64,000 nt of DNA, from positions 211,623-275,622 of the forward strand of contig CALVTO010000001.1 in NCBI GenBank assembly GCA_944362705.1. The letters are read 5' to 3'. Position numbers and translations under genes: made by a program. The notes under the pieces were generated by a model. The model was given only the letters and a program-made list of their open reading frames with translations. It ran no database searches and was not told the DNA's origin. This document shows positions 14,457 to 27,200 of this stretch, piece by piece. The first letter of the stretch is position 1. Each line of letters starts with the position of its first letter. This DNA comes from an uncultured Clostridia bacterium (GTDB taxonomy: Bacteria; Bacillota; Clostridia; Christensenellales; UBA1242).

Positions 14457-15230
14457 ATGAAAATATTTTGTTTAAACAGCAAACCTTATAAAATTGCCGC
14501 TGTATGTATTTTGGTATGTATTATGCTTTGTTCAGCGCTATTTATTACAAAGAGTCAAACAGTGTTTTTTGGGTATGCTGCAAGAAAATTGCCTATTTAC
14601 TCAGTAGATACCAATGAGAAAAAAATTGCCATTACCTTTGATGCTGCTTGGGGTGCCGATAAAACAGAAGAAATTATAAAAATTTGTCAGAAAAAAAACA
14701 TTGAAGCAACCTTCTTTTTGGTAGGCTTTTGGGTGGAAAAATACCCAGACTTAGTTAAAAAAATTGACGAAGCCAATATTTTTGATATTGGAACACACAG
14801 TAATACGCATCCTAATATGGGTGGCTTAAGCGAAGAACAAATGCGTAACGAACTTACAACATCTGTAAAACTAATTGAAGATATTACACAAAAGAAAGTA
14901 AAATATTTTCGTCCGCCTTACGGTGATTACAGCGATAGACTTATTACCGTTTGTGAAGATTTAGGCTTGCAGGCTATTCAATGGAGCGTGGATAGTTTAG
15001 ATTGGAAAGGGTTATTGGCAGGTGAAATGTTGCAACGTATTACGTCTACTGTGCAAAACGGGTCGATTATTCTTTGCCATAACAATTCCGACCATATTGT
15101 AGAAGCTTTACCTGTGATTATAGATACACTACGTGCGCAAGGGTATACGTTTGTGAAAATGAGCAATTTAGTGTATGCGCCTGGTAGTAAAATTGATAAT
15201 AATGGAACGCAATATAACACAATTGCTTAA
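14457..15230 (+). CDS. PdaB-like polysaccharide deacetylase (NodB domain)
   Basis: A 257-residue membrane-anchored enzyme expected to remove acetyl groups from N-acetyl sugars of the cell wall or spore cortex. An uncleaved signal anchor lies at residues ~11-31. The NodB domain shows all main motifs: FDAAWG (61-66, catalytic Asp62), the metal pair H114 and H118 in THSNTHP, RPPYG starting at R152, and LCH with H208. The TFDAAWG form of motif 1 is typical of PdaB/YlxY-type clostridial proteins linked to sporulation. The start has AAGGAG nine bases upstream. The SSB-like gene follows 15 bases after the stop and is likely cotranscribed. Confidence 0.9.
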   Translation: MKIFCLNSKPYKIAAVCILVCIMLCSALFITKSQTVFFGYAARKLPIYSVDTNEKKIAITFDAAWGADKTEEIIKICQKKNIEATFFLVGFWVEKYPDLVKKIDEANIFDIGTHSNTHPNMGGLSEEQMRNELTTSVKLIEDITQKKVKYFRPPYGDYSDRLITVCEDLGLQAIQWSVDSLDWKGLLAGEMLQRITSTVQNGSIILCHNNSDHIVEALPVIIDTLRAQGYTFVKMSNLVYAPGSKIDNNGTQYNTIA

Positions 15231-15245
15231 CCTAAGGAGAAAAAT

Positions 15246-15905
15246 ATGAAACAAAAACAAATGATACAAAATAAAAAAATGACAGATTTTGCTTGTGACG
15301 TTAATGAAATACATTTGGTAGGCACGGTTTGCGGAGAAGCTAAAGAAGAATATATTTGTAGTGGTAAAATAATATATAAAGTGCCTGTAGAAATTAAGAG
15401 ATTTTCAGGTGAAGCCGATGTGTTGCAAGTAGAAGTTGTGGAAGATGATATACTACTTTTTGCACAAAATGCGCGCGTAGAAATATTTGGAAACATAAAA
15501 AGTTTTGATAAAAAAGACAGCATGGGTAAAACGCATTTAGTTATTACAGTGGTTGTAAAACAGTGCAAACCTGCTGATGCTAGTTTAGATGACCAAAACA
15601 CTTGCGTGCTTGCTGGGCATGTGTGTAGTTACCCCAAAAATAGACGAACTCCACGCGGTGTAGAAATTACAGATATTTTGCTTGCATGCACGTGCGCCGT
15701 GGAAAATGGTGGAAGAGCCAACTATATTCCTTTAATTACTTGGTTTCATGTAGCAAGCGTGTTAAAAGATGTGCGCGTAGGTACGGGTTTAGAAATTCAT
15801 GGAAGATTGCAAAGCCGAACATACACCAAACGCACGGAAACAGGCACAGAAACACGTGTAGCGTATGAAGTTTCTGTTAGTGATGCTTGCATATATGATG
15901 CATAA
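15246..15905 (+). CDS. SSB-like protein with two OB folds
   Basis: A 219-residue protein starting at ATG 15246 after AAGGAG. The second half (residues ~117-215) matches the single-stranded-DNA-binding fold: VLAGHVCSYPKNRRTPRG, ADYIPLITW-like strand (ANYIPLITWFHVA), then LEIHGRLQSRTYTKR, as in SSB and PriB proteins. The first half (residues ~18-110) repeats the plan with HLVGTVCGEAKEEY and RVEIFGNIKSF, so it looks like a duplicated OB fold. Such two-domain SSB-like proteins occur in Clostridia next to non-replication genes. It lacks the acidic DDDIPF tail used to recruit partners, so it is probably not the main SSB. Binding function is inferred from family. Confidence 0.8.
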   Translation: MKQKQMIQNKKMTDFACDVNEIHLVGTVCGEAKEEYICSGKIIYKVPVEIKRFSGEADVLQVEVVEDDILLFAQNARVEIFGNIKSFDKKDSMGKTHLVITVVVKQCKPADASLDDQNTCVLAGHVCSYPKNRRTPRGVEITDILLACTCAVENGGRANYIPLITWFHVASVLKDVRVGTGLEIHGRLQSRTYTKRTETGTETRVAYEVSVSDACIYDA

Positions 15906-15954
15906 TACATACATATGTAAAAAATGTTTTTAAGGCTGTTTGTGCAAAATAAAC

Positions 15955-16014
15955 AAAGCCGAATATACGTTAAACGTACGAAAATAGGTACTAAAAACAC
16001 ATGTGGCGTAGAAG
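15955..16014 (+). pseudogene. Decayed tandem copy of the SSB-like 3' end
   Basis: AAAGCCGAATATACGTTAAA here matches AAAGCCGAACATACACCAAA at 15811, and similarity continues for about 60 bases with scattered changes and one indel. It has no start and cannot be translated usefully. Confidence 0.65.
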
Positions 16015-16058
16015 CGTGGAAAAGATACATATTCGTACCCATACATATGCGTAAGAAT

Positions 16059-16089
16059 AAAGGGTTTGCGTAATGCAAACTCTTTTTTA
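16059..16089 (+). terminator. Terminator after the deacetylase/SSB unit
   Basis: AGGGTTTGC, GTAAT, GCAAACTCTTTTTT. Confidence 0.8.
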
Positions 16090-16220
16090 TTGGTTGGAGT
16101 TTACATGCTATGTAGTATATATAAGTAGATACGCGCGCAGGTGAAATAGAAAATGTTTGCTTACCTATGAGAAATGAAGTAAGTAAAAAAGTGTGCGCAT
16201 GCACAAAGCATGATAAAAGG

Positions 16221-16258
16221 CATAATAAAAAGCACAAACATTTGTGCTTTTTATTATG
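16221..16258. terminator. Two-way terminator between converging genes
   Basis: Perfect 18-base arms (16221-16238 and 16241-16258) around CA, with A and T runs on both sides: CATAATAAAAAGCACAAA and its complement. It suits the convergent SSB and SH3-protein genes. Confidence 0.9.
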
Positions 16259-16353
16259 TTAGGAAACTTATGTATACATGCAAAATATTGGTTAAAATAT
16301 GCGAAAAGTATAGAGTTTTTTACTAAAAGAAGGTGCAAAATGCGTTTTTTTGC

Positions 16354-18201
16354 TTAATCGTTTAACACGCGCTTTTTACAATAAATAAATATACATAACA
16401 ATATAACATTGATAACAATTAAAACAATTCCAACAATTTGAAGCGTTGATAAGGAATCGTTATGAATAGCAGATGTTAACACGTAACCTGTAATAGCGTT
16501 ACCTTCGGCATCGTTATATACAATTTGCGTATATTTCAAACGCGTATCTTGCGCAATAACTTTAATGCGTGTTCCTTTTTTAAGTGTATCGAATTCGTTT
16601 TCTCCGTTATTGGTTGCATATACCACAACGTTTTCTGTAAGTTCTGCATTTGTAATAATGCGCTGTTGTTGCACAACTTCAACGACAACACCTGTAACCG
16701 ATGTTGTACGTACAAAGGCTTTTGTACCATCGGGCAACTGTACTAGGTAAAAATATTGTATTTTTGTTTGCGTATCGTTGGAAATATGATACGAAGCTAA
16801 TTTACTTAAAACGGTAACTTTTGTGCCTTCGGTAAGTTTACCAGATGGTTCAAGCGCTTGCACGTGCGTATCGGTAATGGAAGACGGCAAATTATAAAAT
16901 TGTACTTCCGATGACGTTATGGTAACAAACGATGCTTTAATTGGGTTAGGCGATTGTATGTTTAGTTGTTTTAGTGCTATGTACCCATAGTAATTTTGAT
17001 TGGTTTCTAAGTCGGTATACATGCAATAAACAAAATGGTTGACATACGTTTTGGAAAGCAAAGTTACATATTTTCCTGTTGCAATGCTTACCAGCGGTTC
17101 GGCATCGAAGGGTAGTGCGTATAATTGCGCGCTAGTGTTTGTTATTGCGTATTGCAAATTTTCATAGGTTAGCCACGTTTCTTGTGGCAGTGTTTGAAAC
17201 CCTGCGTTAGACGCGACATCTTTTTGAGTGTAAGATAGAGTACCTTCTTCTAGCGTGAACGTATATTTTACCACTGTTTTATTTTGCGTTAGTAAAAGTT
17301 GGTTATTTGCGCCATACATATAGATTTGCTCGGCATAGGCAATATCTGTTTGCGTAATTTCTTGCGTTTGTGTATTGTAAAGTGCTACATACGAAGTTTC
17401 GTTTTGTTGCGTTACATATACCAAATAAGGGGTTTGGTTTATCGTTAAGCCGGCTAAAAGTACGGAACTTGGGTTTATATTTGCAACTTCTTCTAAATTA
17501 CAAGATAAACCATCGGAACCGAAAAGCACTTTATATATTTGGTTTTCGGTTGCTACATAGGTGGTATCTTGCAAGGTAAGTATATTTTGCAGGGGTGCAT
17601 AGGAAGTACCGTTATTGATTTCGTAGTTATGCACGCCTTGTAAAACAACTTCGTTTTCGCTTTGTTTGATTAGTTTATATTGGTATATAGTTTTTTGTTC
17701 TAATACAAACATATAGGCTTCGTTTTCGTTTTCACTAGAAACCAAGGTAAAGGTTGTTTTATCGGCAAAGCGTTCTAGTGCTTGCTCGGAGTCTTGTATG
17801 GTAACCGGTTGCAGTGTTTGCATATTTAAAATTTCTAGTTCTCGTTCGCCGTTTTCACCTATAAAGGTAACCAACATGTTAGAAAATGTGTGCATGCCAA
17901 CCAATGGTTTGGTGTAGGTTTTTGCATTATTTTCTTCACGCAAGGTAGGATATTCGCTTTGGTGCGTATATACTTTTAAACGCATATCGGCGGTATCGAA
18001 CACATAGGTTTCGGTGCTCGTGCATATGGCTTGGCTTGGTTGAAGCAGAAAAATAGTTTCTTGTTCTGCGGTTTGACCATAGGCAATATATGTTTGTGTT
18101 GGGTTTTGTAAACAAACACAAAGCAATGCCGCAACCGTAAGCATAAGGCATAAGCACAAAGAAAGTATGTGTTTGATGTTTGTTATGTAATTTGTTTTCA
18201 T
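16354..18201 (-). CDS. Membrane-anchored extracellular protein with propeller-like and SH3-like domains
   Basis: A 615-residue protein. Residues 1-~42 form a signal sequence ending near YIAYGQ; a single helix at ~586-607 (VGIVLIVINVILLCIFIYC) then a basic tail anchors it in the membrane with the bulk outside. Residues ~45-390 contain repeated strand groups of about 45 residues (for example TYVATENQIYKVLFG, SYVALYNTQTQEI), like blades of a beta-propeller. Residues ~420-500 and ~515-580 look like two bacterial SH3-type domains (GTKVTVLSKL...YFYLVQLPDGTKAFVRTTSV; GTRIKVIAQDTRLKYTQIVY...GYVLTSAI), often wall-binding. The start has AGGAAG before it. It follows the giant lipoprotein on the same strand with a 67-base spacer, so the two probably act together at the surface. 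Propeller and SH3 calls are by eye. Confidence 0.8.
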   Translation of the reverse strand: MKTNYITNIKHILSLCLCLMLTVAALLCVCLQNPTQTYIAYGQTAEQETIFLLQPSQAICTSTETYVFDTADMRLKVYTHQSEYPTLREENNAKTYTKPLVGMHTFSNMLVTFIGENGERELEILNMQTLQPVTIQDSEQALERFADKTTFTLVSSENENEAYMFVLEQKTIYQYKLIKQSENEVVLQGVHNYEINNGTSYAPLQNILTLQDTTYVATENQIYKVLFGSDGLSCNLEEVANINPSSVLLAGLTINQTPYLVYVTQQNETSYVALYNTQTQEITQTDIAYAEQIYMYGANNQLLLTQNKTVVKYTFTLEEGTLSYTQKDVASNAGFQTLPQETWLTYENLQYAITNTSAQLYALPFDAEPLVSIATGKYVTLLSKTYVNHFVYCMYTDLETNQNYYGYIALKQLNIQSPNPIKASFVTITSSEVQFYNLPSSITDTHVQALEPSGKLTEGTKVTVLSKLASYHISNDTQTKIQYFYLVQLPDGTKAFVRTTSVTGVVVEVVQQQRIITNAELTENVVVYATNNGENEFDTLKKGTRIKVIAQDTRLKYTQIVYNDAEGNAITGYVLTSAIHNDSLSTLQIVGIVLIVINVILLCIFIYCKKRVLND

Positions 18202-18228
18202 AATTGCTTCCTATATAGGGTTTGATGC

Positions 18229-18244
18229 ACCCCGCAAAAGCGGG
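18229..18244 (-). other. Hairpin between the two surface genes
   Basis: CCCCGC-AAAA-GCGGGG with no T run after it on the minus strand. It could lower transcription into the downstream gene or protect the mRNA end. Confidence 0.5.
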
Positions 18245-18268
18245 GCAACATCTCCCAAGTTTATTTTT

Positions 18269-21200
18269 TTATACCGTATAATTCGGTACGCCGTTTTTAT
18301 CGGCAATTAAGATAATATCATCCATATAAACTGGATTTTTTGATTTAGCATCGGCAATAGGGTCGGTGAACGGATTTGGTAATTTAACAGCCATACTGTA
18401 TACCGTTCGTGCAACTGTGTATGCCAACATAGATTTTGCTGCAAATTTTACAATTTGTTTTATAATAGCTTTTCCCGCTACCTTAAGAATAGCTTTTGTT
18501 GCCGCCTTAATTGCAGTTGCAACAGCACCTACACCTGTAGCAATACTTACAGCATCAAATATAACTTCGGCTACTTGTGTAACAACACGTACCCAATATA
18601 TATCCCAAGGTACTGGGTTGTATTCGTATATTTTGGTAATGCATAAGTCGTCGTAAGCGGTATCTTCATCGCCGCCTTGATATATTTTGCAAGTAGCAGA
18701 AATGTTAATTCCAACGCCACCACCGTTAAACAACTCGTCGTAGGTAATTGTTTTTAAGTTAAATAATGTAAAGTTTGTAATCATGGAGTTGCAGTATGTG
18801 TTTTTCGTGGTAAAATCTACGGTTGACCTTTCTGCATCGGCCTGTGAAGACTTAAACAGTGCATAGGAATTAGGGAATGCATAAGCAAAAGCATTACGTA
18901 AACTATCTGTATAATTCTCTATAATGGCTTCGTTGTTTTCACGGTCTTTCGATAATTCCGATTTTATAATGAGTGTTTGTTCTTGGCTAGTGGTTTGCAC
19001 TTCTAACGAGCCAGGGAAGTAGTAACTATATGCTTTTTCTGCGTCGTCAGGGTGATATTGCACGCCTTCTTCAATGGTCCACCATGGGAACCATTTATCT
19101 TTGCGGTCGGCTTCGGTGTTTGCAACAGGGTCGTTTAACTGCATTTGATATTGTTCGTTAAATGCCGTGTTTACAATAACTTGGTCGAACAAGGTAATGC
19201 TATTATCCATGGTAAGCAAAATACGTAATAATTCGTTGTTGCTATATATATCATAGCCACCATCTTGTGTAAAGTAAGAACCATATAGCGATTGAATATT
19301 GATGTATACAATTGGTATTTCTAGTGTACCACTAAACAAATTTTTCCATAATGTTTCAAGTTTTGCTGTGTCGTTGTTATCTTGTGCGGAAATAATTTGT
19401 GAAGCGTAAAATTCGATATTTCCAACGTTAACATTTGCACTTATATTATAGAAGTTTGGAACGGATATGGTTCCTGTAAAGTAAACAGGGTTATCGTTTG
19501 CTACAATTAAAGACGATGTATCTATAGATAATTGCACCGTTTTTTCAGCATTTGTTAATGGGTTAGATAGTTTATCTTCTATGTAGTCTGCAAAGTTATC
19601 TTTTAACGAATAAACGATTGCACTTGCGTCGTCGCCTTCTTGATAGTATAAGTCGGTTAATTGCGTGCTAAGCATAATTTGATACAACTGCATAAATAAC
19701 AGTGTGGTATAGTAGTAATTTGAGCCTTTTGCATTGTAATAATCGAGCCACATACGTACGGTTTGTGCATGGTATTCTGCATTCTTTAAAATAGTAATAT
19801 CGTAGTTAGAATATATACTGCTGTTGTTAGAATAATATTCACCATTTTTGACGCCTAAGGTGCCATATTTTTCTGCGGTTTTCCAATCGTTGCCGAACAA
19901 GCGGTAAAGATTAGATTGATTTTGCGCTTTGCTTGCGTGTTCTAGTAACTTTAAGTATTTCGTTGCATAACCCGATAATGTGTAATCGGCCATGTTATTT
20001 GAACCATTTACCTGACCTAATAATTGGTAGGTGTATAAAGATGTACCTAAATTTACGGAAGTATTTACATTACTGCTTTTTGCCGATTGAATAAAGGTAA
20101 TGGTAACGTTTTCTGGCTCTACAACTTTGGTTGGATTACCGTTTGCGTCGTACGTCATTTCGCTGTATATCCATTGGTTAAAACCTGCAGCCAAATTGAC
20201 CGCTTTAACGGTATCGCTGGTTTTTTCTGCAATGTTATGTTCTTCGTTTTTCACAATAACATTGCCTGTTGCTGTGTTGTTATCGCCTAAGAAGGTTTTT
20301 TGTGAGCCGTCGGAATAGGTGATAACCGTATTTTTAATTTCGTAAGCGCTATCTAGTAGTGGGTTGCCTTGAATTTCAAGCGGACCAAAGCCTGTGCCTG
20401 TGTTGGCATAAATATAGAACTTAATAGCAATAGAACCTGTTACGTTTACATTATTTTCGGTAGATGTATTTTGTGTAATTTGCAACGAGTAATTTGTAAA
20501 TTTTGTATGATTATAGGTAATAGTTAGTAAATTTTCTTTCAGTTTTAAATTACCTTCATCATCTTCAGTGAAGTATTGCAAGAAGTTGCTTAATTGTTTA
20601 CTTGCGCCATACATGCCCCAATCAATCATATCGTAGGTGTATAAAGCTGAGCCATTGACTGTTGGTAAATTGGTTGTGTTGGTTACACATTGTGGAACGC
20701 GAAGTGCAAATTGTTGGTTACGAACACCAAAATAATCTTCTGCGAATTTTTCATTCATTATAAGTTGTTTGTTTTGTTTACTTAATGACATATCTAGCCA
20801 GCTTTGACGTACAAGTTGTAAAGTGTTTGCTGCTATAGATGGTGCTTTTATGCCAAGTTCTTCATTTACAATTTGGTTGCCGTTTTCTATACGTACGCGG
20901 TAATCTCCAAATACATCATAGTAACTATCAAAAAATTCTTGATAGGTTTCGTTAGAAGTATCGAATACTAGGTAGTTGGTGTTGTTGCTATCGTATGTGT
21001 TGGTGGTTACGTTTTCCATATCTGCAAAATCGACAGTAACTAAGTAGCGCATAGTTGTAAAGTAGGTAAAAATGGTTACGCTATTTGGAATGGTGAAAGT
21101 TACAACGTTGCCTAAATTGGTAGAAATATGGTTGGTTAATGCTTGTGTTATGGTTGGGTTTTGTACACTTTGCGCGGTAACAACGGTATCTTCATCATAA

Positions 21201-24200
21201 ATATCGTTTGTTAAGCCGTTTGGAAGTGACCAACCTATATGCTCGCCATATTGATATGCATAAGCAGATAGTGTAACACTTTCTCTTACAAGTAACGAAC
21301 CTTTGGTGTAACCTAAATAACTGTTCATCATATCAAACGTGTGGGTTGTTTTCGTGCTACCATCTTCGTTTTGTGTTTGTGATTCGGTTACTAGGTAAGA
21401 AACCACAATCCATTGAAGGTCAACAATTCCTTCTTCATTTAGCATAATGGTATTAAAGTGATAGATATTTACCGATGTGCCATCGTAGTAGGCCATAAAT
21501 ACAGTATTAGGAGAAATATTAGAAGCAGTTTTGAAAGTATTTTGAAGTATTTGTGTCCATAACGCTGTCATGCTAGCATCGGGTATAGAACCTACAAAGC
21601 TTGAACTGTAATTACCTGCAATGTATGTATTTTTGTTAGCAACTGCTGCTTTTAAAATATCTTCTTTACTTTCAAACGAGCCTTTGTATGTAGGTGTTTT
21701 GCCGTTATACGATAGGGTATAGCCGGTTGCTGATGGGTCGAACGATTCTTGCGAAATTTCAATTTGACGTAAGGTAATTTGTGAAATTTGACCTTCGTAC
21801 AAAATTTCAATTTGTTCTATGCTACCAACCACCGTAAGGGTAGTGGTGTAAACAATTGATGTATTGTCCATAGATTGTTCGTAAGGCAAGTTGACGGTTG
21901 TTCCGTTAGACATATATGCGATAAAGCCTACAAAACGATAATTGGTTTGTTTATATGCCGTGAGCTTTACCGTTTGGTTAACCTGATACGTGAATGTTGT
22001 ATTTTGTTCTCCTAAACGCTGCTCGTTTGCGGTAATTTTAAATGTTTCTAAATTGATAGCACTACGTGAAGATTTTACCACAACTTCGGCATTTTTTCCA
22101 TCACGCGTGGCGTATAGTTTATTATCTATTTGTTTTAACGTGATTTGTTGTGCATAGGTAAGCGTTTCGCCGGTATCTTTAAACACTAAGGTATTGGTTG
22201 AACCAAACACTTGTGCGTTAAAGGTTATGGTTTGCGTTTTGTTGGTTGCTACGCCTACTTCGCCACCGTTTAGAGAACTAGGTTGGTATGTGTTGGTAGA
22301 ACCTTCTACTTTTTCAAGACCGGTAGTGGTATCGATATAGTAAGAAGAATCTTTTTCTTGCGTTACTGTGTAGTTACCATTGGTAGTAAAGTTATAGTAA
22401 CCGCCATTAAATGTGGACGAGAAGTTGGGGTTTAAAACAGCGTCTTGGTCTTTCTTAATCACGCTACCAACGCCACCATGAATAAAGTACCCATCTGGAA
22501 TGCTTTCTTGCATGCGTTCAAAATCTAAAAATAATACGGTTGCGTTTTGTACAGTTAGGGTGGCAGAGCGTTTGTGCAATGTTTGCTCTGGATTGTTGAG
22601 CTGTATTTGAATATTGTGATAAGCGTCTTTATTTTTTTGAATGTTACGTTCTGTAGATGTATAAAGATCTAAGAAGTCGGCAATGTTTGCAGACGAATTT
22701 TTCATAACAATTTCAAAAAGGCTCATGTCGGATATGTTACCGTCAGTATCGGTAAAAAATGTAAAGTGAATCACTTTGTTTGCCGGTATATAGAAACGGT
22801 AATAGCGAGCTGTTTCTTCACCAAACGTAAAGCCGGCTAGGGAAATGCTATTGTTGTACTGATTATCGTTGGTTTGTATGGTAATAGAAATTTCATCATT
22901 TAATTTATCTCGGTTAGATGCTAAATATACCGCTTTTTCTTGTGTGTAATTTATGTAATACGTTTGATGCATATTTTCCATTTTAATAGAAATATCGGTT
23001 GCATCAGTTACATTGTTTTCACCCGTTTTGGTAGAAACATACGTATACCTGTTTTCTAAGAATTCTAATGCGCTTTGTTGTAGTGGATACAAAGTTAATG
23101 ATCCTGCTAAGGTTGCTGGGTAGGTTGCTACAAGCCATACACCATTGCTTTGCTCGGTAAGCGTAAATTCGTCAATGCTAGCTAAAACATCTGTATTATT
23201 GTTTGCAAACAACAGTTCTGCAAGAGTTTGCGCATTGGTAATTTTTTCATTTTGCGTTAATTCGTTCCACGGAATTGGAATGAAAATTGAGAAGCTGTTT
23301 TGTTGCTCGGCAATAGTGAAGGTGATAAAAGAACCTGCTTGTATGCCTTCGGCAGGGTAAGACCATGTATTGTTTTGCGCTTGGGTAAATTTAACAGTAA
23401 CTACTTCACCTAAACCATTGGTATATTTCATGCTTTGCAAAGTATAGGTTTGTGCGTAGCCGTTGATCAAACCAATATTGTAGAATGTGCCCGTAGATAG
23501 GGTGATTTTACCGTTGTTTGCATATGTCTCATCGTTTACCATTAGCAAACGTTCACCATCTGGAAAGGTATTACCATCTGCGTCTTGCAATACAATGGTA
23601 TATTCGCTTGAAGTAATTTCTTCGAAATATACTTGTAAAGCGTAGGTGTAGGCTTCTACCGTAACGTTTGTGCTATCGGCTTGCAATATACCGTTTACAT
23701 AAACGGCAAAGTTTACACCTGGGTATTGGTTAAGCCATGGGGTAAGGTTAAGCGAGCTTGTGTAAGGTATGTAATACATAGCGCTAGCATCGTTTTGTAA
23801 CGAAGTACTTACGTTGATTTGTAGAATTTGTTGCAGGGTAACGCTTGCAGTAACATTGGCAAAATCTTCTTCACTTATGCTGAACGCTACACCGGTTACC
23901 ATGGTTGTTGGGTTGAATGTGCCCGCTACATTGGTGCTTGCGTTAAAGGAAGCATACCCATAGGTAAAGCTTAGGTTTTGTACGCCACTTAAACCTTTAA
24001 GTTGTTCTAGGGTGTAGGTTGTTTCGCCAATGGTAACTTCCGAAAGTATGTAACCCGCTGGCGCGTTAAATGTGTAGTGATGGTATGCGCCATCAACAAT
24101 TTCAGTGCCGTTTTCAGGTTTTTCTACTTGAGGAATATTTTTTAAGGTGTAGGTAATGGTTGTATGTTGCGTTAGGGTAAAGGTGAAGGTATTTTGGAAA

Positions 24201-27200
24201 CCTACTTGAAGGCCTGCGTTGTTGGTAATAGAAGCAATAGCGTAGTTTGTGCCTTCTAACGTTAAGCCAACAAACATGTTGCTGTTTTGTGCATACGTAC
24301 CCGAGCCGTTGCCTAGTAACCAAGCGGTAAGTTGTTCTTGGGTGGCAAGTGAGCCATTTGGCAAGTAAACTTCTACCGTTAACTCGTACATGGTTTGTGT
24401 AAAGATAATGGTAATGCTTGCGTTTGTGCCCTGGGTTTGTGTGACATTTTCGAATATGCCGTTAGCATTTGTAATTGTAAGTTGCGTGTTGGTGCGTTCT
24501 GGTAACGTTACGTTGGTTTGTACTTGTTGCCCTGCATCGGTTTGCACGTTGCCAACTTGCGTTACATAACCTACAGCGCTTTCCCACGTGTGGGTGGTTT
24601 GCCATGTTTGATAGGTGTAGGTTTGTGTGATTTGCTTGTTTTGGGCGTACATAGCAACCATTAAAACTTCACCTTTATTTTCTACTGGCAACGTGTAGGT
24701 GCTTTGTGCAGAAACAGGTAAGTAGTTAGAAATATTGGTACGTATTTCTTGGTACCAACCAATAAATGTATAGCCTTGTTTTTCTTTATAGCCGTATGTG
24801 TTGCCGTTTTGCGTTAACCATTCCAGTGTATTGGTTTGCCATGCAATAGAGCCATCGGCTTGTAATACGGCAACGCTCATGCTGGTGTGCGAGTTGTACG
24901 AAGGAATACTTGTATTAAATTTTGCTATCATATTTATTTCTCGGGTTTGGTTCGCATTGTGTAACCAAACTTCGGTAGCTAGCATAGAAAGTGTTTCGTT
25001 ATACGAAATAGGGGTGTATTCGTCTAAGAACCAACCTGCAAACACATAACCTTGGTCTGCCGAAGCTATACATTCTAGGGCTTGGTTATACGTAAAGGTT
25101 AAGGTTTCGCCACTGTTTATGGTTTGCCCGTTAATGGTAACGGTGCCATTAGCGCCATTGATTGTTTGAATGGTTACGGTTACGTTACGTTGTTGTGCAA
25201 AAATTGCCGTGAAGGTAATTTGCTCTGCACTATATGGAATATCGAATGTGCCGTTACCATTGTTTATGGTAAATTCGCCATTTGCAAAGGTTTCTGGCGT
25301 AAAGATTTTTGTAACGGTTGTGCCGTTTTCTACATACGTTAACACAATGGCTTGGGTAGTAAAGCCTGCATTGGCTTGTACCGCTACCGTAAATGGCGTA
25401 TTTTGTGTTGCTTGGTTATAGAGTTCTTGCGAAGATACGCTTATGCTACCGCCAACCTGTGTGTTGGTAAACGAGCCACGTGTTTCGGTAAAGGTAGCAA
25501 TAGAGTAAAGCGAAACGTATTCTGCGCGAACCATACAAGGTTCTGTTGGCGTAAAGGTAATGTAGGCATCGGTGGTGTTGGCTGGTAAAATATCTAACAC
25601 TTCGCCTTGCATAGAGTATACCGTAAAGCCTGCAAATAGGTAAGCATTGTTTTGTTCCGCTACAATGTGCACGGCGCTACCCGTAGGTGCTATATATACG
25701 CCTTGTGCGTTGGTAAGCGCTGGAACTGTTTCGGTTTGTATATGGCGATGCGCTATATACAGTGGTAATTGCGTACTTGCTTGTAACATACCATCTATAT
25801 AGCGTTGCAAGGTTATTTCATAAGCCGGAGTAACTTGGGCGGAAATATGTGCGGTGGTTACAGCAATATCTCTAAATTCGTAATAGGTGTTGCCGTTGTC
25901 GTCTTGCGTAATGGTGGCTTCGGCCACAGGTAATACCAAACCGTTTACTGTAATGCTGTCTAGCACAAACGTAATGGTTTGGGTATGCAATAATTGTAAA
26001 CGAATATCTACGCTAGAAAGGTTGGTAACCATAAGTGTACCGCTTGCTGGAATATTTTGCCAGCCTTCTTGTGTTGCATCGTAATATTGCCATAACAACA
26101 CATTTTCTTGCAATTCAAAATTCATTTGCGCGTACGTGGTAAATGTGAACGTGAAATTATGGTGCGATGCGCTAGCTAATGTTTTTGCATTGTATGTAAG
26201 TTTGTTATACGTTGCAGAAATAGCTTCTTGGTTGCCTTCGGTGAAGGTAAACCCATTGCTTATATTGCTTGCATGGTTTACGTTGTAGGTAAACATGCTG
26301 GTATCGTAATACAAACTTAGGGTAAGGTTAGCATCATAATACGTGTGTATAGTTTCACCGCTAGCAAATACTTGGTAATATTGCGCTAAATGAGGGAAAG
26401 AGCTATGTGTAATGATGGCTTCAAAGTATGCGCGGGTAGACGTAATAACCGTTTTATCTTGCATAACTTTGTTTAATGTAAAGGTAATGTTTTGTACATA
26501 GTTGAGTGTAAGCTTAGCCACATTGGTGGTAGACGATGTATTCACTAAGAAACTGCCTTGGTCAATTTCGGTGCTACCGCCGTTTAATAATTCGTTTTGC
26601 GTAAAGCCTGCAAAGGTGTAGGTTGCATCTTGATACGAAATATTGTTACCTTGTATGGTAAATTGCGCGTTGGAAGAGAAACGCAAGGTAGAACCATAAG
26701 CCGTAAAGTACGATAACGTAATTTCGTGTACACCTAATTTTAACAAAGCATTATTTAGATATACGGTGCCTGATTGCACGTTTATGGTAAACAACGTGCC
26801 GGTAGGTTGCACATTTGTAGGCAAACCTGAGAAATTTAGTGCTAAGTTAACGGAAACAAAGGTTGCAAAGCGAGCTTCTACCGTTATGCTGGTTTGGTAG
26901 TTAGAAAGCACGGAAGTAATATCAAAATCTGCACTTGTGCTAAGTAACTTGTTACCTATATACCAACCTTCAAAGGTATAATATGGTTTTTTATTTTCTG
27001 GTAAGTTAACCTTTAAGTGCAAGTACGCTTGCCCTGTATAGGTAATTTGCGTAACACTATTGTTCGCGTTTGCAGAAGTGTAAATACCAATGTCCGAAGA
27101 TAGGTCTGATGGGTTAGCCACTACGGTAATGGTGCGCGCTAAACTAAATGCTAAGTTAGCAAATACATCGCTATATGTGCCATTTTGGTAAAATAGTACA

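Larger units (their letters stand above)
15906..16353. other. Intergenic region with a decayed copy of the SSB 3' end and two terminators
   Basis: No gene is supported. Bases 15955-16014 resemble the SSB gene at 15811-15870; then come the hairpins at 16059 and 16221. Confidence 0.65.
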
